Assembly: GCA_963921935.1 (NCBI GenBank)
Contig: OY998182.1
Location: forward strand, 36,362,028 to 36,426,027
Direction of reading: 5' to 3'
DNA: 64,000 nt
Origin: Galeruca laticollis
Lineage: Eukaryota > Arthropoda > Insecta > Coleoptera > Chrysomelidae
Below, piece by piece: positions 49,715 through 61,349 of this stretch. How positions within the stretch are numbered: the first letter of the stretch is position 1; every line of letters starts with the position of its first letter. Both the position numbers and the translations under genes were made by a program. The notes under the pieces are model-generated. The model was not told the origin of the DNA, ran no database searches, and saw nothing but the letters and a program-made list of their open reading frames with translations.

Positions 49715-49907
49715 CAGTAGAAACGATAAAGCTTTTCTATCACGTGACTTAGTTAACGATATTATTCAACACATACAATGTTCGTACTGTCTTCTAATAA
49801 CAGAAAAAAAGCTAAACTCAATACAAGTATTTGTCATATTGTTTTGATTAAGATGCATATGGTTGATGTATCAGTCACGTGATGGAAAAGACTCAGTGTT
49901 TCTACTG
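49715..49907. mobile_element. 193-bp mariner-type MITE
   Basis: The ends CAGTAGAAACGATAAAGC and, inverted, CAGTAGAAACACTGAGTC extend about 38 bp as inverted repeats including TCACGTGACT. TA flanks both ends (49713-49714 and 49908-49909). Confidence 0.8.
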
Positions 49908-51207
49908 TACCTACTTTCCAAAAGAAGAAAACAGTGTGCTATTTGTGGTTTTCATAGGAAAAATTTATTTAATTAGGTTTATCTGTAATTCTGCATTTAT
50001 TTCATTGATAGACTAAAACAAAACAATACTGAACACACGATCATGTATTAGCAGGAGTACATACAACAAATCCAGTATTGGTCAGAGAATTCAGCTGCCT
50101 AACAGTCTACAGATCAGACGTCAGTAAAGCTAGCACCCCCACTTTTTCAAATTTAAAAAAAACCTTATGTGTAATTTAGAACTAATTTAGGACTAATTTG
50201 TACCCAAAAAATTAGAATTTGTACCCACTCAGTTTTTCTGAAAAACCGTTATTTAAAGTGGGGGTGCTAGTTTAAGCTCAAGCTAGCACCCCCACTTTTA
50301 CAAAATCAAATTTTAACAGCATACCTTTAAACTTTGAATTTAGGACTAATATGTACCCAAAAGCGTTTTTTCATTATTATATCATTTTGTTTATAAAAGA
50401 AGATAGTAAATTAGACCACGTGTTTTATTAATTTCCAAGTGAATCCTTAAAAGATTTGAAATTATCAAAGATAACTAAATATTATTAATTTTCGAATACA
50501 GGACTAGTTTGTACCCAAAAAATTAAAATTTGTACCCACACAGTTTTCCCTGTAAAAGGAGTTTTAATGTGGGAGTGCTGGCTTGAACACGTCCACCTTT
50601 AAAAATCCAATTTCAACAGCATACCTTTAAACTTTGCATTTAGGACTAATTTGTAACCAAAAGCGTTTTTTCATTATCATATCATTTTGTTTATTGAAGA
50701 TGATAGTAAATTAGAGCACGTGTTTTATTAATTTCCAAGAAATTATCAAAGATTACTAAATATTATTAATTTTCGAATATAAGATTAATTTGTACCCACA
50801 CAGTTTTCCGTGTAGAAGGAGTTTTAATGTGGGAGTGCTGGCTTGAACACCTCTACCTTTCCAAAATCAAATTTAAACAGCTTACCTTTAATTAAGGACT
50901 AATTTGTACCCAAAATCTTTTTTTCATTATAAAGTATATCATTTTGTTTATAAAAGATGATAGTAAATTAGACCACCTGTTTTCTTAATTTCCAAGTAAA
51001 TCGTTAAAAGATTTGAAATTATCAAAAGTAACTAAATATTCATTTTCGAATATAGGACTAATTTGTACACTAATATTTTACTAACTGTGCTTAAATACGC
51101 CTAAAAATACCTTCTAAAATTGGTTGAACCTATAGAGAATTATTATTAATCAGAAATAGGAGCGGTAGATCAAAGACGCATATCATTTAAAAAACAAAAA
51201 ATATCAC

Positions 51208-51415
51208 TGTTTTTAAATGAAACTCAAGGTCTCTAGTTAATTCCACAATATAATACAAGTTATTGAAAATTCTAAAAAATTGACAATTGTTTCGATAAAT
51301 CAATATCTGACGATGATATTGATTTATCGAAACAATTGTCAATTTTTTAGAATTTTCAATAACTTGTATTATATTGTGGAGTTAACTAGAGACCTTGAGT
51401 TTCATTTAAAAACAC
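51208..51415. repeat. 208-bp near-perfect palindrome (Penelope terminal repeat, inverted pair)
   Basis: Left arm 51208-51306 and right arm 51314-51415 are inverse copies. The right arm matches 11605-11735 downstream of the Penelope-like element. It contains CTGACGATGATA, then TATCGAAAC, a hammerhead-like core. Confidence 0.8.
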
Positions 51416-51614
51416 TAATATGAGCATATTCCACGAAGTAAGGGTCGAGACAGTCAATTTCATTAAAAAATATCACCTTTCGGTATTTGCGAGGGTAACA
51501 AAAAAATGTTTTAAAATTTTTAGTCCCTTAGAAAGGAAAGTCTGACATGATATTGCACATCATTATTAAACTGCCAAGTAATCAAAAAAAGTGACAACAC
51601 TCTAGCACCTTACA

Positions 51615-51686
51615 TAAACATTCATTTGTTTATGTACGGTGACCATAGTATAAACATTCATTTGTTTATGTACGGTGACCATAGTA
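51615..51686. repeat. 36-bp exact tandem duplication
   Basis: TAAACATTCATTTGTTTATG and the following 16 bases occur twice in a row. Confidence 0.95.
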
Positions 51687-51709
51687 TAATCATTCTTTTA
51701 ACCACTTTG

Positions 51710-51965
51710 AACTATTTACGCACGTGCACTAGGAAATTTTTTTGTCTCGTCAAAGAATCGCCGCAGTTATCACAAAAGATCTCACTAAAAATAAAAATAA
51801 GAGGGTATTTAACAAATATGGAAATTATATTAATATAGTATTTTATTAGAGACAAAACAATATATAATATATGAAAACAAACATTTCTGGGAAGTACCTG
51901 GTTAGGTAAGTGCCATGTTTCATAAAACACTTCATCTAAGAGTTTGTCTAGTTTTCCGTCCATTT
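51710..51965 (-). pseudogene. Small zinc-finger gene remnant in the centre of the foldback element
   Basis: The minus strand starts MDGKLDKLLDEVFYETWHLP. After a possible intron (GTACTT donor near 51896, TTTTTAG acceptor near 51790) it reads FCDNCGDSLTRQKNFLVHVR. C-x2-C-x12-H fits a C2H2 finger, but the second His is replaced by a stop. It could be the element's own DNA-binding protein or a captured piece. I do not recognise the family. Confidence 0.35.
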
Positions 51966-53099
51966 TGAACTTTAATCAGGATGACTGCTGTGACGTGAAG
52001 CACATTAAAAAGCCTTTTTTAGGGAGAACAGTGTGTATATAAATTGGTCCTATTTTCGAAAATTGATAATATTGAGTTACTTTTGGTAATTTCACATTTT
52101 TTAACGATTTACTTAGAAATGAATAAAACACGTGGTCTAATTTACTATCATCTGTAAAAAAAATGATATGATAATGAAAAAACGCTTTTGGTTACTAATT
52201 AGTCCTAAATGCAAAGTTTAAAGGTTTGCTGTTGGAATTGTATTTTTAAAGGTGGACGTGTTCAAGCCAGCACTCCCACATTAAAACTTTTTTACAGAGA
52301 AAACTGTGTGGGTACAAATTAGTCCTATATTCGAAAATTAATAATATTTAGTTATCTTTGATAATTTCAAATCTTTTAACGATTCACTTGGAAATTAATA
52401 AAACACGTGGTCTAATTTACTATCATCTTTTATAAACAAAATGATATAATAATTAAAAAACGCTTTTGGGTACATATTAGTCCTAAATTCAAAGTTTAAA
52501 GGTATGCTGTTAAAATTTGAATTTGTAAAAGTGGGGGTGCTAGCTTGAGCTTAAACTAGCACCCCCACTTTAAATAACGGTTTTTTAGAAAAACTGAGTG
52601 GGTACAAATTATTGTTTTGGGTACAAATTAGTCCTTAATTCAAAGTTTAGATTTATGCCAATAAAATTTGATTTTGTCAAAGTGGGGGTGTTAGCTTGAG
52701 ATTAAACTAGCACCCCCACTTTAAATAACGCTTTTTCAGAAAAACTGAGTTGGTACAAATTATTATCTTTAGGGTACAAATTAGTCCTTAATTCAAAGTT
52801 TAGATTTGTGCCAATAAAATTTGATTTTGTCAATGTGGGGGTGTTAGCTTGAACTCAAGCTAGCACCCCCATTTTAAATAGTGATTTTTCAGAAAAACTA
52901 AGTGGGTACAAATTCTAATTTTTTGGGTACAAATTAGTCCTAAATTAGTTCTAAATTACACATAAGGTTTTTTTTTAAATTTGAAAAAGTGGGGGTGCTA
53001 GCTTTACTGACGTACAGATCAGCTTGTATTTATTAATTCTATTAATTTTCACTTTATTATTATTTATCATTTTTTGAGTAAAAGCATTGTCATAGCTGT

Positions 53100-55325
53100 A
53101 TTACTATTATCTTTAGATAAATGGCCTGTACAGACGCAATATTCATTCAAATTCATCTAGTAATCTAAAGGATTTGTTTAATTTAAAATGTAAATATCCG
53201 CAACTTGAAGCAATCTATCTGAAAGCAAAGGCTTCACATAAAAGGCTAGTTGAGAATACAAAAAGTAATTATTATTACAGTAAGATAAATAACTCTTCCA
53301 ATAGAAACAAAACTGTTTGGAATGTTATAAATGAACTGAGGAAAGCAAACTATTCAAAAAGCTATCACCTTAAATATTAATAACGTAACAGTAAATGATC
53401 CACTAACAATTGCTAATATATTTAATGAATACTTCATAAATGCCCCCAATGAAGCAATTAAATCGATATCTGAACCGAACTATACATTAAAGTACCCCTC
53501 CAATAATTTTGTTTCAAACAGCATATTTCTTTCATATGTCACAACAGAAGATGTTCTTGACATAATTAGGAATAAAATCAAAAATAAACCATCATGTGGT
53601 TCTGATAACATATCTGGTATTGTCATTAAAAAAATTGCAAATTTAATAGTAAAACCGCTTACTCATATAATCAACCCTTCTTTTGAAGAAGGAGTTTTCC
53701 CTCATGAACTAAAAGTTTCAATTGTTTCTCCTATTTTAAAAAAGGGTGCTTCAGAAATATTTCGAATTACCGTCCAATCTCTGTATCACCAGTTATGTCA
53801 AAAATATTTGAGTATTCCATGCTGAAGCAGATGTTGAAATTTTTAGAAATTCATAAAGTAATTACGGATCATCAACATGGTTTTCGAGCAACATTTTCAA
53901 CTTCAACAGCTTTGGAATCGTTCTACAGTGAGGTTCTGAATTTAGTCAACCAGGGCGAAAACCCGATTGGTATATTTCGTGATCTCAGTCGGGCTTTTGA
54001 TTGTGTTCAACATAGTATTTTGAAAGACAAGCTTTATAAATATGGCATGAGGGGTAAAGCATATGAATGGTTATCCTTGTATCTGGATAACAGGTTACAA
54101 TCTGTCAAAATTGTTGATAAAGGAAATACATATATATCTAATCTTATAGTAAATGCACAAGGAGTTCCACAGGGATTCATACTTGGCCCTTTGTTGTTTA
54201 TCTTATACATAAATGTTATACCTGAGTCATTTACTACTCTTTATGCAGATGATTCAACATTTGTGTTCAGTGATGAAGACCCAAACATATTGAAGGCCGA
54301 AATTATGAATGCTCTATTGAAATTTTCTGCCTGGTCCAGTGATCAGTCATTGTTATTTAATACAACAAAAACGAATTACATTTCATTTCATCCTCGCCAA
54401 AAATCTTTTTTCCCCGACTTTGACATATTGGTTAACAACTCCAACATAACGAAAACAGAAAATGTGAAATTTCTGGGAGTATTATTTGATTCAGATTTGT
54501 CATTTAAAACCCATTGTTTAAATTTATCAAAGATGCTAAGTTCTAAATGTTTTCAAATTAGAAATTTTAAGAAAACACTTAATGTAAATCACATTCGTTT
54601 ACTTTATTTTAGTGAAATACAGTCAAGGATTAGTTATGGAATTTGTATTTGGGGGAGTTCTCCTCATGCTAAATATGTTTTTTTGTCACAGAAGAGGATT
54701 CTAAGGTGTATTTCAAACATCTCATTTGTAGACTCCTGTCGACCTGTTTTTATTGGCTTGATAATTTTAACTCTGTATGGCCTTTATATATTGGATCTAC
54801 TTACATCAGTTCATAGAAATAAAAGCGATTATTTGCGGAATAGTGATATTCACACTCACGATACAAGATATAAATCAGATTTCTCTATACCTTACCAGCG
54901 TATAGAAATCTGTAAGAAATCACCTATTGTAATGGGAATTAAATTGTATAATAGTCTCCCTCAAAGTTTCAAAGATATTGCCTTAATGCATCAATTTAAA
55001 GAGAAAACTAAAAACTATCTCATTGACATGTGCCCATATTCGGTTGAAGAATATTTTGAAAATACTCATTGAATTATGTCTAGACTGCAACATATACTTT
55101 GTTTAATCTTAAATTTTGACGTATCCTGTGTGTTTCAGGTTTTCATATTATTTTTTGTGTATAATGTGTATTTGTTAACCTACATTACTGTATTGATTTT
55201 AAAGGTAAATGTCCTAGTTTTAGCTAGACTTTTTAATTTTGATTTATTATTGTTCGACTTGTCTTATGTCATTATTTGATGTTATGAGATCAATAAATTC
55301 TATCTATCTATCTATCTATGCAAAC
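53100..55325 (+). mobile_element. Jockey/CR1-like non-LTR retrotransposon with (TCTA)n tail
   Basis: 5'-truncated, with nearly complete RT and a 3' UTR ending GATCAATAAATTCTATCTAT followed by more TCTA units near 55320. It lies just right of the foldback element. Confidence 0.85.
53174..55072 (+). pseudogene. Non-LTR reverse transcriptase, long open part
   Basis: Linker (NYYYSKINNSSNRNKTVWNV), a frameshift near 53375, KPSCGSDNISGIVIKKIANL, a frameshift near 53765, then a 425-residue open frame from 53795: HQHGFRATFSTSTALESFYS, GIFRDLSRAFDCVQHSILKD (first Asp), NAQGVPQGFILGPLLFILYI, TLYADDSTFVF (YADD), VKFLGVLFDSDLSF and the terminal YNSLPQSFKDIALMHQFKE. It is among the youngest retroelements here, with two frameshifts and no endonuclease. 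Confidence 0.9.
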
Positions 55326-55329
55326 TACT

Positions 55330-56162
55330 ACTTATTTTGCCCATAACGGCACTATCGTAGTAATGGAAATGGCTACTTGGAAACTAAGAGACACAAAAAG
55401 AAAAGTATACCATTCTCAGTATGTTAATAACTCATTATAAATACATTTAAAGTATATTTGTAAATTGTATCTTCAAAATTATTCTTTTTACATGAGGGTT
55501 AATTAGTAATCAACTGTAACCATGGAAATTATTTGTTAATAGCTGCCTATGGTGTTTCAAATCTAATAAAACAAGAGGATTATCTAAAGAAAATCATAGC
55601 TAGTGCACTGGTAACTTGTCCATCACATTTTTCATTCTCCGAGGTTTTTTACTTTTGCCTACAATTACAGGTTTCAGTACATATCTTTATTTCAGTTTTA
55701 AAGGCTTGGGTAGTGCTCTCCAATAAAGCCCGGATGCATCAAAATTAGAGAGTTGTGACAGCTTGATTTTTTTTACAGGTTGTAACTCAGAAATTAACAA
55801 ATAACTTTTTTTGAAAATTGGGTAATGTTTTTGGGACCTACAGTAATTGCATCAGAGGTATACAGGGTATCTGTCACGTCATCATAGAAGCAGGGACATC
55901 ATTGCAATGAAAAAAATTCAATGGAAAGGGGGGATTAAATTTAGCTCAAATGAAAGGACTTTTATTTCAAATTCAACAGTGTATCACAGTGAGGGTACTC
56001 GAGTACATAATTATACTAAATTTTCAATTTATTGTTTATTTGCAACAATAACCAGTGACTGTTTAAATGCCGCAATTATCATGTCCGGATTCACTTCAGA
56101 TAGGCCTGTTTTTACTTTTTATTTATAGAAGCTAAAAAAACAGTTGGCGTTGGAATTCTACC
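55330..56162. other. Unassigned sequence
   Basis: AT-rich, with short open frames of no recognised similarity. No clear repeat. Confidence 0.4.
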
Positions 56163-56426
56163 TTAATCGCTTTTTGATTCTATTTTTAGCCGTTTTCTAT
56201 CCTTAGGATATAGGCCTCTTTCAAATTCGTCCATCGGCTTCGATCTTGCGCAACTCGATACCAGTTCAGGCCAGCGACCTTCTTTATCTCGTCGTACCAT
56301 CTTTGCTGGGGTCTTCCAACACTCCTCCTCTCTGCCCAAGGTCTCCATCTGGTGACATACCCGCTCCAGTTTTCCGTATGCCTGGCCACGTGCCCTGCCC
56401 ATTGCCGTTTTAGGGAACCAATTCAA
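56163..56426 (-). pseudogene. RTE-type ORF C-terminal fragment
   Basis: The minus strand reads YVTRWRPWAERRSVGRPQQR, then WYDEIKKVAGLNWYRVAQDR and SRWTNLKEAY, the typical end of RTE-like retroelement polyproteins. A frameshift in the middle places the two halves in different frames. Confidence 0.8.
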
Positions 56427-56539
56427 ATTTTTGATTGATATTAGTAAAATCTAATGTCACATTGATTGTTGTCACTTTCTAAAAACTCATACATAGTACC
56501 GTTTAAAACAATACATAGTGTGAAAATTCAGAAGTTAAA

Positions 56540-56858
56540 ATGTCATTCCTATTCACACCGAATGAATATGTAGATATGTTGCTAATCTATGGTGAGTGTA
56601 GGATGAATTCTCGAAATGCTCAGGCTTTGTACCAGGAGTGTTTTCCCGAAAGAAGAATACCTTCTCATATAACTTTTGCTAAAGTTAAAGAGAAGATGCG
56701 GCAAGGTTCATTTCTAAACTCAAAGCATAGTAATCATAAAAAGCCAATACAGACCGAACAGAATGTGGTGAATGTTTTAACATATGCAGTGGTTAATCCC
56801 CATGTGTCCATCCGAACCATTGCTACAGAAATTGGTGTTTCTTCAAGTTCAGTTCATA
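56540..56858 (+). pseudogene. Outer DD41D transposase, N-terminal DNA-binding part
   Basis: MSFLFTPNEYVDMLLIYGEC starts an HTH domain, followed by NAQALYQECFPERRIPSHIT and a second HTH (NPHVSIRTIATEIGVSSSSV). The frame is then interrupted by the inner mariner at 56859. Confidence 0.85.
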
Positions 56859-59092
56859 CAGTGTGACCCATTTTTAATGGAAACACCCCCCTAAAATTTG
56901 AAGTTGTAAACCGATTTTAATAATTTTTTTTTTGAAATGTCAAGTACTAATAGGTCTACCTTGGGACAAAATTTGAAATGTTTATTCCAATTTTCAGGGC
57001 ATACTACGATATTTTTTATTAGTCGAAAATCGGGATTTTTTATGAGCAATTTTTTTATTGAAAAAATCACTACGCCACTGGATTCGGAGTGCCTCTAAAT
57101 AGGTGTAACCAAAATTTCATGAAAAGATATCTATCAATAACAAAGTTATTGCAACTCAAAAATTCGAAAACTCTCACAGCTAACAGTCACAAAAACACCC
57201 TATAAATATAGCCATCAGAATATTTTTTTATGATTTCAACAATAAAGTGCCACCAGATGAAAAAAAAACAAATAGCGTAAATATTTTTAATGAAAATAAC
57301 GGAATTACATTCATTCAAATTTTCACGCAAATTAACTAAAACTAAGACCTAATAGAATTTTCAATTTAAATCTTAGTTGCCATGGAAATGATATTACAGT
57401 TTGACACTTGTGAAAGATTTAAGTGTACTATTGTCAACAATATTCACATTACAGTTCTTCGGATTATTTTTTGTCATGGCTGCAAGATTGAGCGTAAGAG
57501 AGAAAATTGAAATTGTACGCCTTTCGGGAGATGACGTTAGAAGTGCTAGAGAGGTTTGTAGAGTATTTAATAAAAGACATCCAGATCGTCCTCGTATTAG
57601 CTGCGGTACGGTAAATAAAATAAATAAAATATTCAATGAAACTGGTGCAGTATCAAAAATGATGTTAAAGAGTAATCCTGTACAAAGACGAAACAGGAAT
57701 GATCAAATCATTTTAGATTATTTCGGAAATAATCCTAATGCCAGTATAAGGAATGCCACTTTAGATTTGAATATTCCACGAGAAACTATTCGGAGATGTC
57801 TCAAGGCGAAGAATATTAAACCTTTCAAGCCAACATTTTTACACACACTGCAAGAAGGCGACGAAGCAAGACGTATGGAATATTGTTTATGGGCCCAAGG
57901 GGAATATTTAAACAATAGAAATTTCCTACAAAATATTTTATATACCGACGAAGCCAGTTTCACTACAAATGGAGTAGTGTCATCACAGAATTGTCGCTAT
58001 TGGGCAGCGGATAATCCTAACTGGGTAATAAATTGTAAAAGCCAGTATTCCCAAAAAATCAACGTCTGGTGTGGGATATTGAACGAACGAATTATTGGTC
58101 CTTTCTTTTTTGAGGAAAACATCAATGCGCAGAGGCTGCTAGAATTTTTAAACACAGAGTTTTGGGATGCTATTCACGAGCTGCCAATCAATGAACGATT
58201 AAATTTAATTGTTCAGTTAGATGGGTGTTCAGTTCATTATGCCAGAGCTGTGAGGCAATGGCTTAACGAGCATTTTCCAAACCGATGGATAGGCCGTGGT
58301 AGTCCGTTTCTAGATTGACCCCCCAGATCTCCAGACCTCACAGTTTTGGACTTTTTTCTCTGGGGACTTATCACACAAAAAGTTTACAAACACCGCTCAA
58401 GAGATAGAAATGAACTTTGTGCAAGAATTCGACAGGTATGTGCAGATATTACCCCTCAAGAACTAAGGAACGTGATCAGAAACATTCGTAAGCGCTACGA
58501 CAAGTGTATCGAAATAGATGGTGGGTTAGTAGAGGCTACTAGAATATGAGTTAGAATTAATTGTTGCACTGACTCGAAACATTTCAATGATTAGTTATCA
58601 TAGTTACGTTTATAAAAATTTTTTGCTTAATAATTAGTTGAATTGTGTGAATGTAATCCCGTTATTTTCATTAAAAATTTTTTTTCATCTGGTGGCACTT
58701 TATTGTTGAAATCATAAAAAAGTATTCTCATGGCTATATCTGTAGATATAGGGTGTTTTTGTGACTATTAGCTGTGAGAGTTTTCGAATTTTTGAGTTGC
58801 CATAACTTTGTTATTGATAGATATCTTTTCATGAAATTTTGGTTACACCTGTTTAGAGGCACTCCGAATCCAGTGGCGTAGTGATTTTTTCAATAAAAAA
58901 ATTGCTAATAAAAAATCCCGATTTTCGACTAATAAAAAATATCGTAGTATGCCCTGAAAATTGGAATAAACATTTCAAATTTTGTCCCAAGGTAGACCTT
59001 TTAGTACTTGACATTTCAAAAAAAAAATTATTAAAATCGGTTTACAACTTCAAATTTTAGGGGGGTGTTTCCATTAAAAATGGGTCACACTG
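56859..59092 (+). mobile_element. Inner DD41D-like mariner with TIRs of about 410 bp
   Basis: The ends are CAGTGTGACCCATTTTTAAT, inverted at the right, with TA at 56857-56858 and 59093-59094. The inverted repeats run over about 56859-57270 and 58680-59092 with few differences, so the copy is young. Confidence 0.9.
57476..58549 (+). pseudogene. DD41D-like mariner transposase with one nonsense codon
   Basis: The start at ATG 57476 gives MAARLSVREKIEIVRLSGDD; an in-frame ATG at 57401 lies nearer the TIR and is less likely. HTH regions follow, then YTDEASFTTNG (first Asp), LIVQLDGCSVHYAR (second Asp), and PPRSPDL with VLDFFLWG (third Asp). The only break is a TGA at 58316-58318, where the family has Trp before PPRSPDL, so TGG to TGA is likely. 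All else is open to TGA 58547-58549 (about 357 codons). It would move the long-TIR element at TA sites. Confidence 0.9.
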
Positions 59093-59094
59093 TA

Positions 59095-59761
59095 TAATTT
59101 TGAAAACCCACAATTACCATCCATTTAAATTGCATTTGACTCATGAGTTGCGACCCACTGATCTGGATTGGAGAACCTTTATCGCAGTCATGTAAGTTAT
59201 GATGAAAGACATTCCCAATGTGTTGAGTAGAATTTTGTGGAGTGATGAAGCACGTTTCCACCACGTGACTCACCATAACTCTCATTATTGGTCAGTGGAA
59301 AATCCGTGGTGGGTAAGGGAAACTCGCTTTCAAACCAGATGGGGAGTTAATGTTAGGTGTGAATTATTCAATGGTTGGTTAGTAGGCCCATATTTTTTGG
59401 AGGGCTATCTCAATGATCCGAGATATTTAAATTTTCTAGAAAATGACCTGCCTGCATAACTGCAGAATATTCCTTTGAATGAAAAAAGAGATACGATATG
59501 GCAGCAAGATGGTGCACCCCCACACAATAGTAGTATTGTACTAAATTATCTTAATTCTAGATTTCCAAACAAATGGATTGGAACTCATGGACCCTTTCAA
59601 TGGCCTCCACGATCACCGGTGCTATCACCCCTAGATTTTTTTGTATGGGGATACTTAAAAGAGCTTGTTTATAATGAAAAACCTGTAGACACGAATGATT
59701 TAAATAATAAAATTAGACAAGCTTGTAATAACCTTACGCAAGATATGATACATGCGGCATG
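59095..59761 (+). pseudogene. Outer DD41D transposase, catalytic part
   Basis: Reads ILWSDEARFHH (first Asp), GVNVRCELFNGWLVGPYFLE, IWQQDGAPPHNSS (second Asp) and FQWPPRSPVLSPLDFFVWGY (third Asp, 41 residues after the second). There are stops near 59194 and 59457. The C-terminus is lost at the 59764 mariner. Confidence 0.85.
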
Positions 59762-59763
59762 TA

Positions 59764-60830
59764 CGAGGTCTGACAATTAAGTAATGCGACAATATTCAAA
59801 AATCGAGTATATTTAAAAATTAAGGTACATCAATGCGATCCCCTTCAAAGTAGTCCCCTCCCGCACCTATACACTTATTCCAGCGAGTTTTCCAGTTTTC
59901 GTAACAATTCTGGAACAGTTCTTGCGGCACCTCTCCTAGTACCCTCGTCACAGATTCTTGGATATCTTCGGAGTCAAAATGTCGACCTTTGACGAATGTT
60001 TTCATGTGGGGAAATAGGAAAAAGTCGCAGGGTGACATGTCCGGTGAATAGGGCGGTTGCGGTAACGTTGCGATGCCTTTAGACACCAAAAACTGAGAGA
60101 CACTAAACGCAGTGTAACAGGGAGCATTGTCGTGATGCAGAACCCAAGTCTTCGCGATCTCTGGACGCACTCTGAGCACCCTTTTTCGTAATCTTTCGAG
60201 TACATCGCGGTAGAATACTTGATTTACGGTCTGTCCAGGTGGTACGAACTCTTTGTGAACCACCCCTTTGCTGTCGAAGAAGCAAATCAACATGGTTTTC
60301 ACCTTGGACTTGCTCATTCTCGCCTTCTTTGGCCTTGGCGCCCAAGGGGATAGCCACTGTTGGCTTTGTCATTTAGTTTCGGGGTCATATTGAAAAAACC
60401 AACTTTCATCACCAGTAATAACTCGATCTAGAAGAGTTGGATCACTTTCAACCTGCTCGAGAAGATCTTGAGCGATGTTCAATCGGTGGGCTTTTTGCTC
60501 ATCTGAAAGGTTCTTCGGTACCATCTTCGCACACAGCTTTTTCATGGCGAAATCTTCGATTAAAATCTTTCTAACTGTTTCCCGGTTAATATTCAACTCG
60601 TCAGCCAACATTCGAATGGTTAGTCGCCGGTCATGACGAATAAGGGTGCGCACGCGCTGCGCATTCGTGTCGGTTCGCACTTGAATTGGCCTTCCGCTCC
60701 GCGCTTCGTCTTTGACGCTCTCACGGCCATTTTTAAAATCGGCATGCCACCGAAACACCTGACTACGACTTAGGGCATCTTTTATAAAATCACTGCAAAG
60801 TCGAAATGTTCCAGTTATTGTTGCTAATAA
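59764..60830 (-). mobile_element. DD34D mariner, right end lost
   Basis: The left end CGAGGTCTGACAATTAAGTA with TA before it is a classic mariner terminus. The gene is on the minus strand. No matching right TIR was found, and the sequence changes to Tigger material near 60850. Confidence 0.8.
59820..60800 (-). pseudogene. Mariner (DD34D) transposase with one in-frame stop
   Basis: Minus strand: SQVFRWHADFKNGRESVKDE, the second HTH LTIRMLADELNINRETVRKI, VITGDESWFFQYDPETK (first Asp), then TGA where CGA (Arg) is usual, RPKKARMSKSKVKTMLICFF, VLHHDNAPCYTA (second Asp) and YSPDMSPCDFFLFP (third Asp). I count 34 residues between the last two. The frame is otherwise open to TAA. The N-terminal 30-40 residues are missing or altered. 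Confidence 0.9.
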
Positions 60831-60849
60831 ACATTAAACTGCGATGACA

Positions 60850-61080
60850 AGTGAAGACACAAAGATTAAATGCACATTTTTGCCAGCCAACACAAACTCT
60901 TTAATCAAATCTATGGATCAAGGGGTTATTTACAGTGTAGAACGTCTATATAAAAAAGAGGTTTTAACTGAAATTTGAGAAGTTGAGGAACCAGCTGAAG
61001 GAGAAGACAGAAGAGGTCAAAAGACATTTCAGAATCTCAAACAATACATCAGATCAATGATTTATAATTTTGCAGCTGCT
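60850..61080 (+). pseudogene. Tigger/jerky-type DDE_1 fragment
   Basis: Reads KCTFLPANTNSLIQSMDQGV, then YSVERLYKKEVLTEI. The SLIQSMDQG motif is the third acidic motif region of Tigger-like transposases. Only this piece remains. Confidence 0.75.
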
Positions 61081-61349
61081 ATGAGGGAATTAAAAACATA
61101 TAGCTGTAATAGATAGAAAAAATGTGTTAAATGCATACAAAATTAACAGCACACTTTAAAACTTTATTACAGTGCAAAGAATAACAGCATGGAGATCATA
61201 CTGCACAAATCTGAATAAAAGTACATCAATATCAGTCATTTGGAAACAGTCCAAGAAAATGCAAAAATCTCTCATACTGACAGGGAACATACATTTCAGC
61301 AGCGAGGAATGGAAAGAAAAGCTACAGAGAGAATAGCCCGCCATCAAAC

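Larger units (their letters stand above)
50118..53013. mobile_element. Foldback (FB-like) element with long structured inverted repeats
   Basis: The termini are exact inverses (ACGTCAGTAAAGCTAGC), flanked by the 9-bp duplication ACAGATCAG at 50109-50117 and 53014-53022. Each arm of about 1 kb is built of repeated modules, a GCTAGCACCCCCACTTT module and a roughly 240-290 bp module with TTTGTACCCA and ACCACGTGTTTTATTAATTT. The arms hold different numbers of modules. The centre (about 51070-52000) holds a Penelope hairpin and a zinc-finger gene remnant. Confidence 0.85.
56540..59762 (+). mobile_element. Outer DD41D mariner, split by an inner mariner
   Basis: N-terminal (56540-56858) and C-terminal (59095-59760) parts of one transposase flank a second mariner with TA on both sides. 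The right end is cut off by the mariner at 59764. TIRs of the outer element were not identified. Confidence 0.8.
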
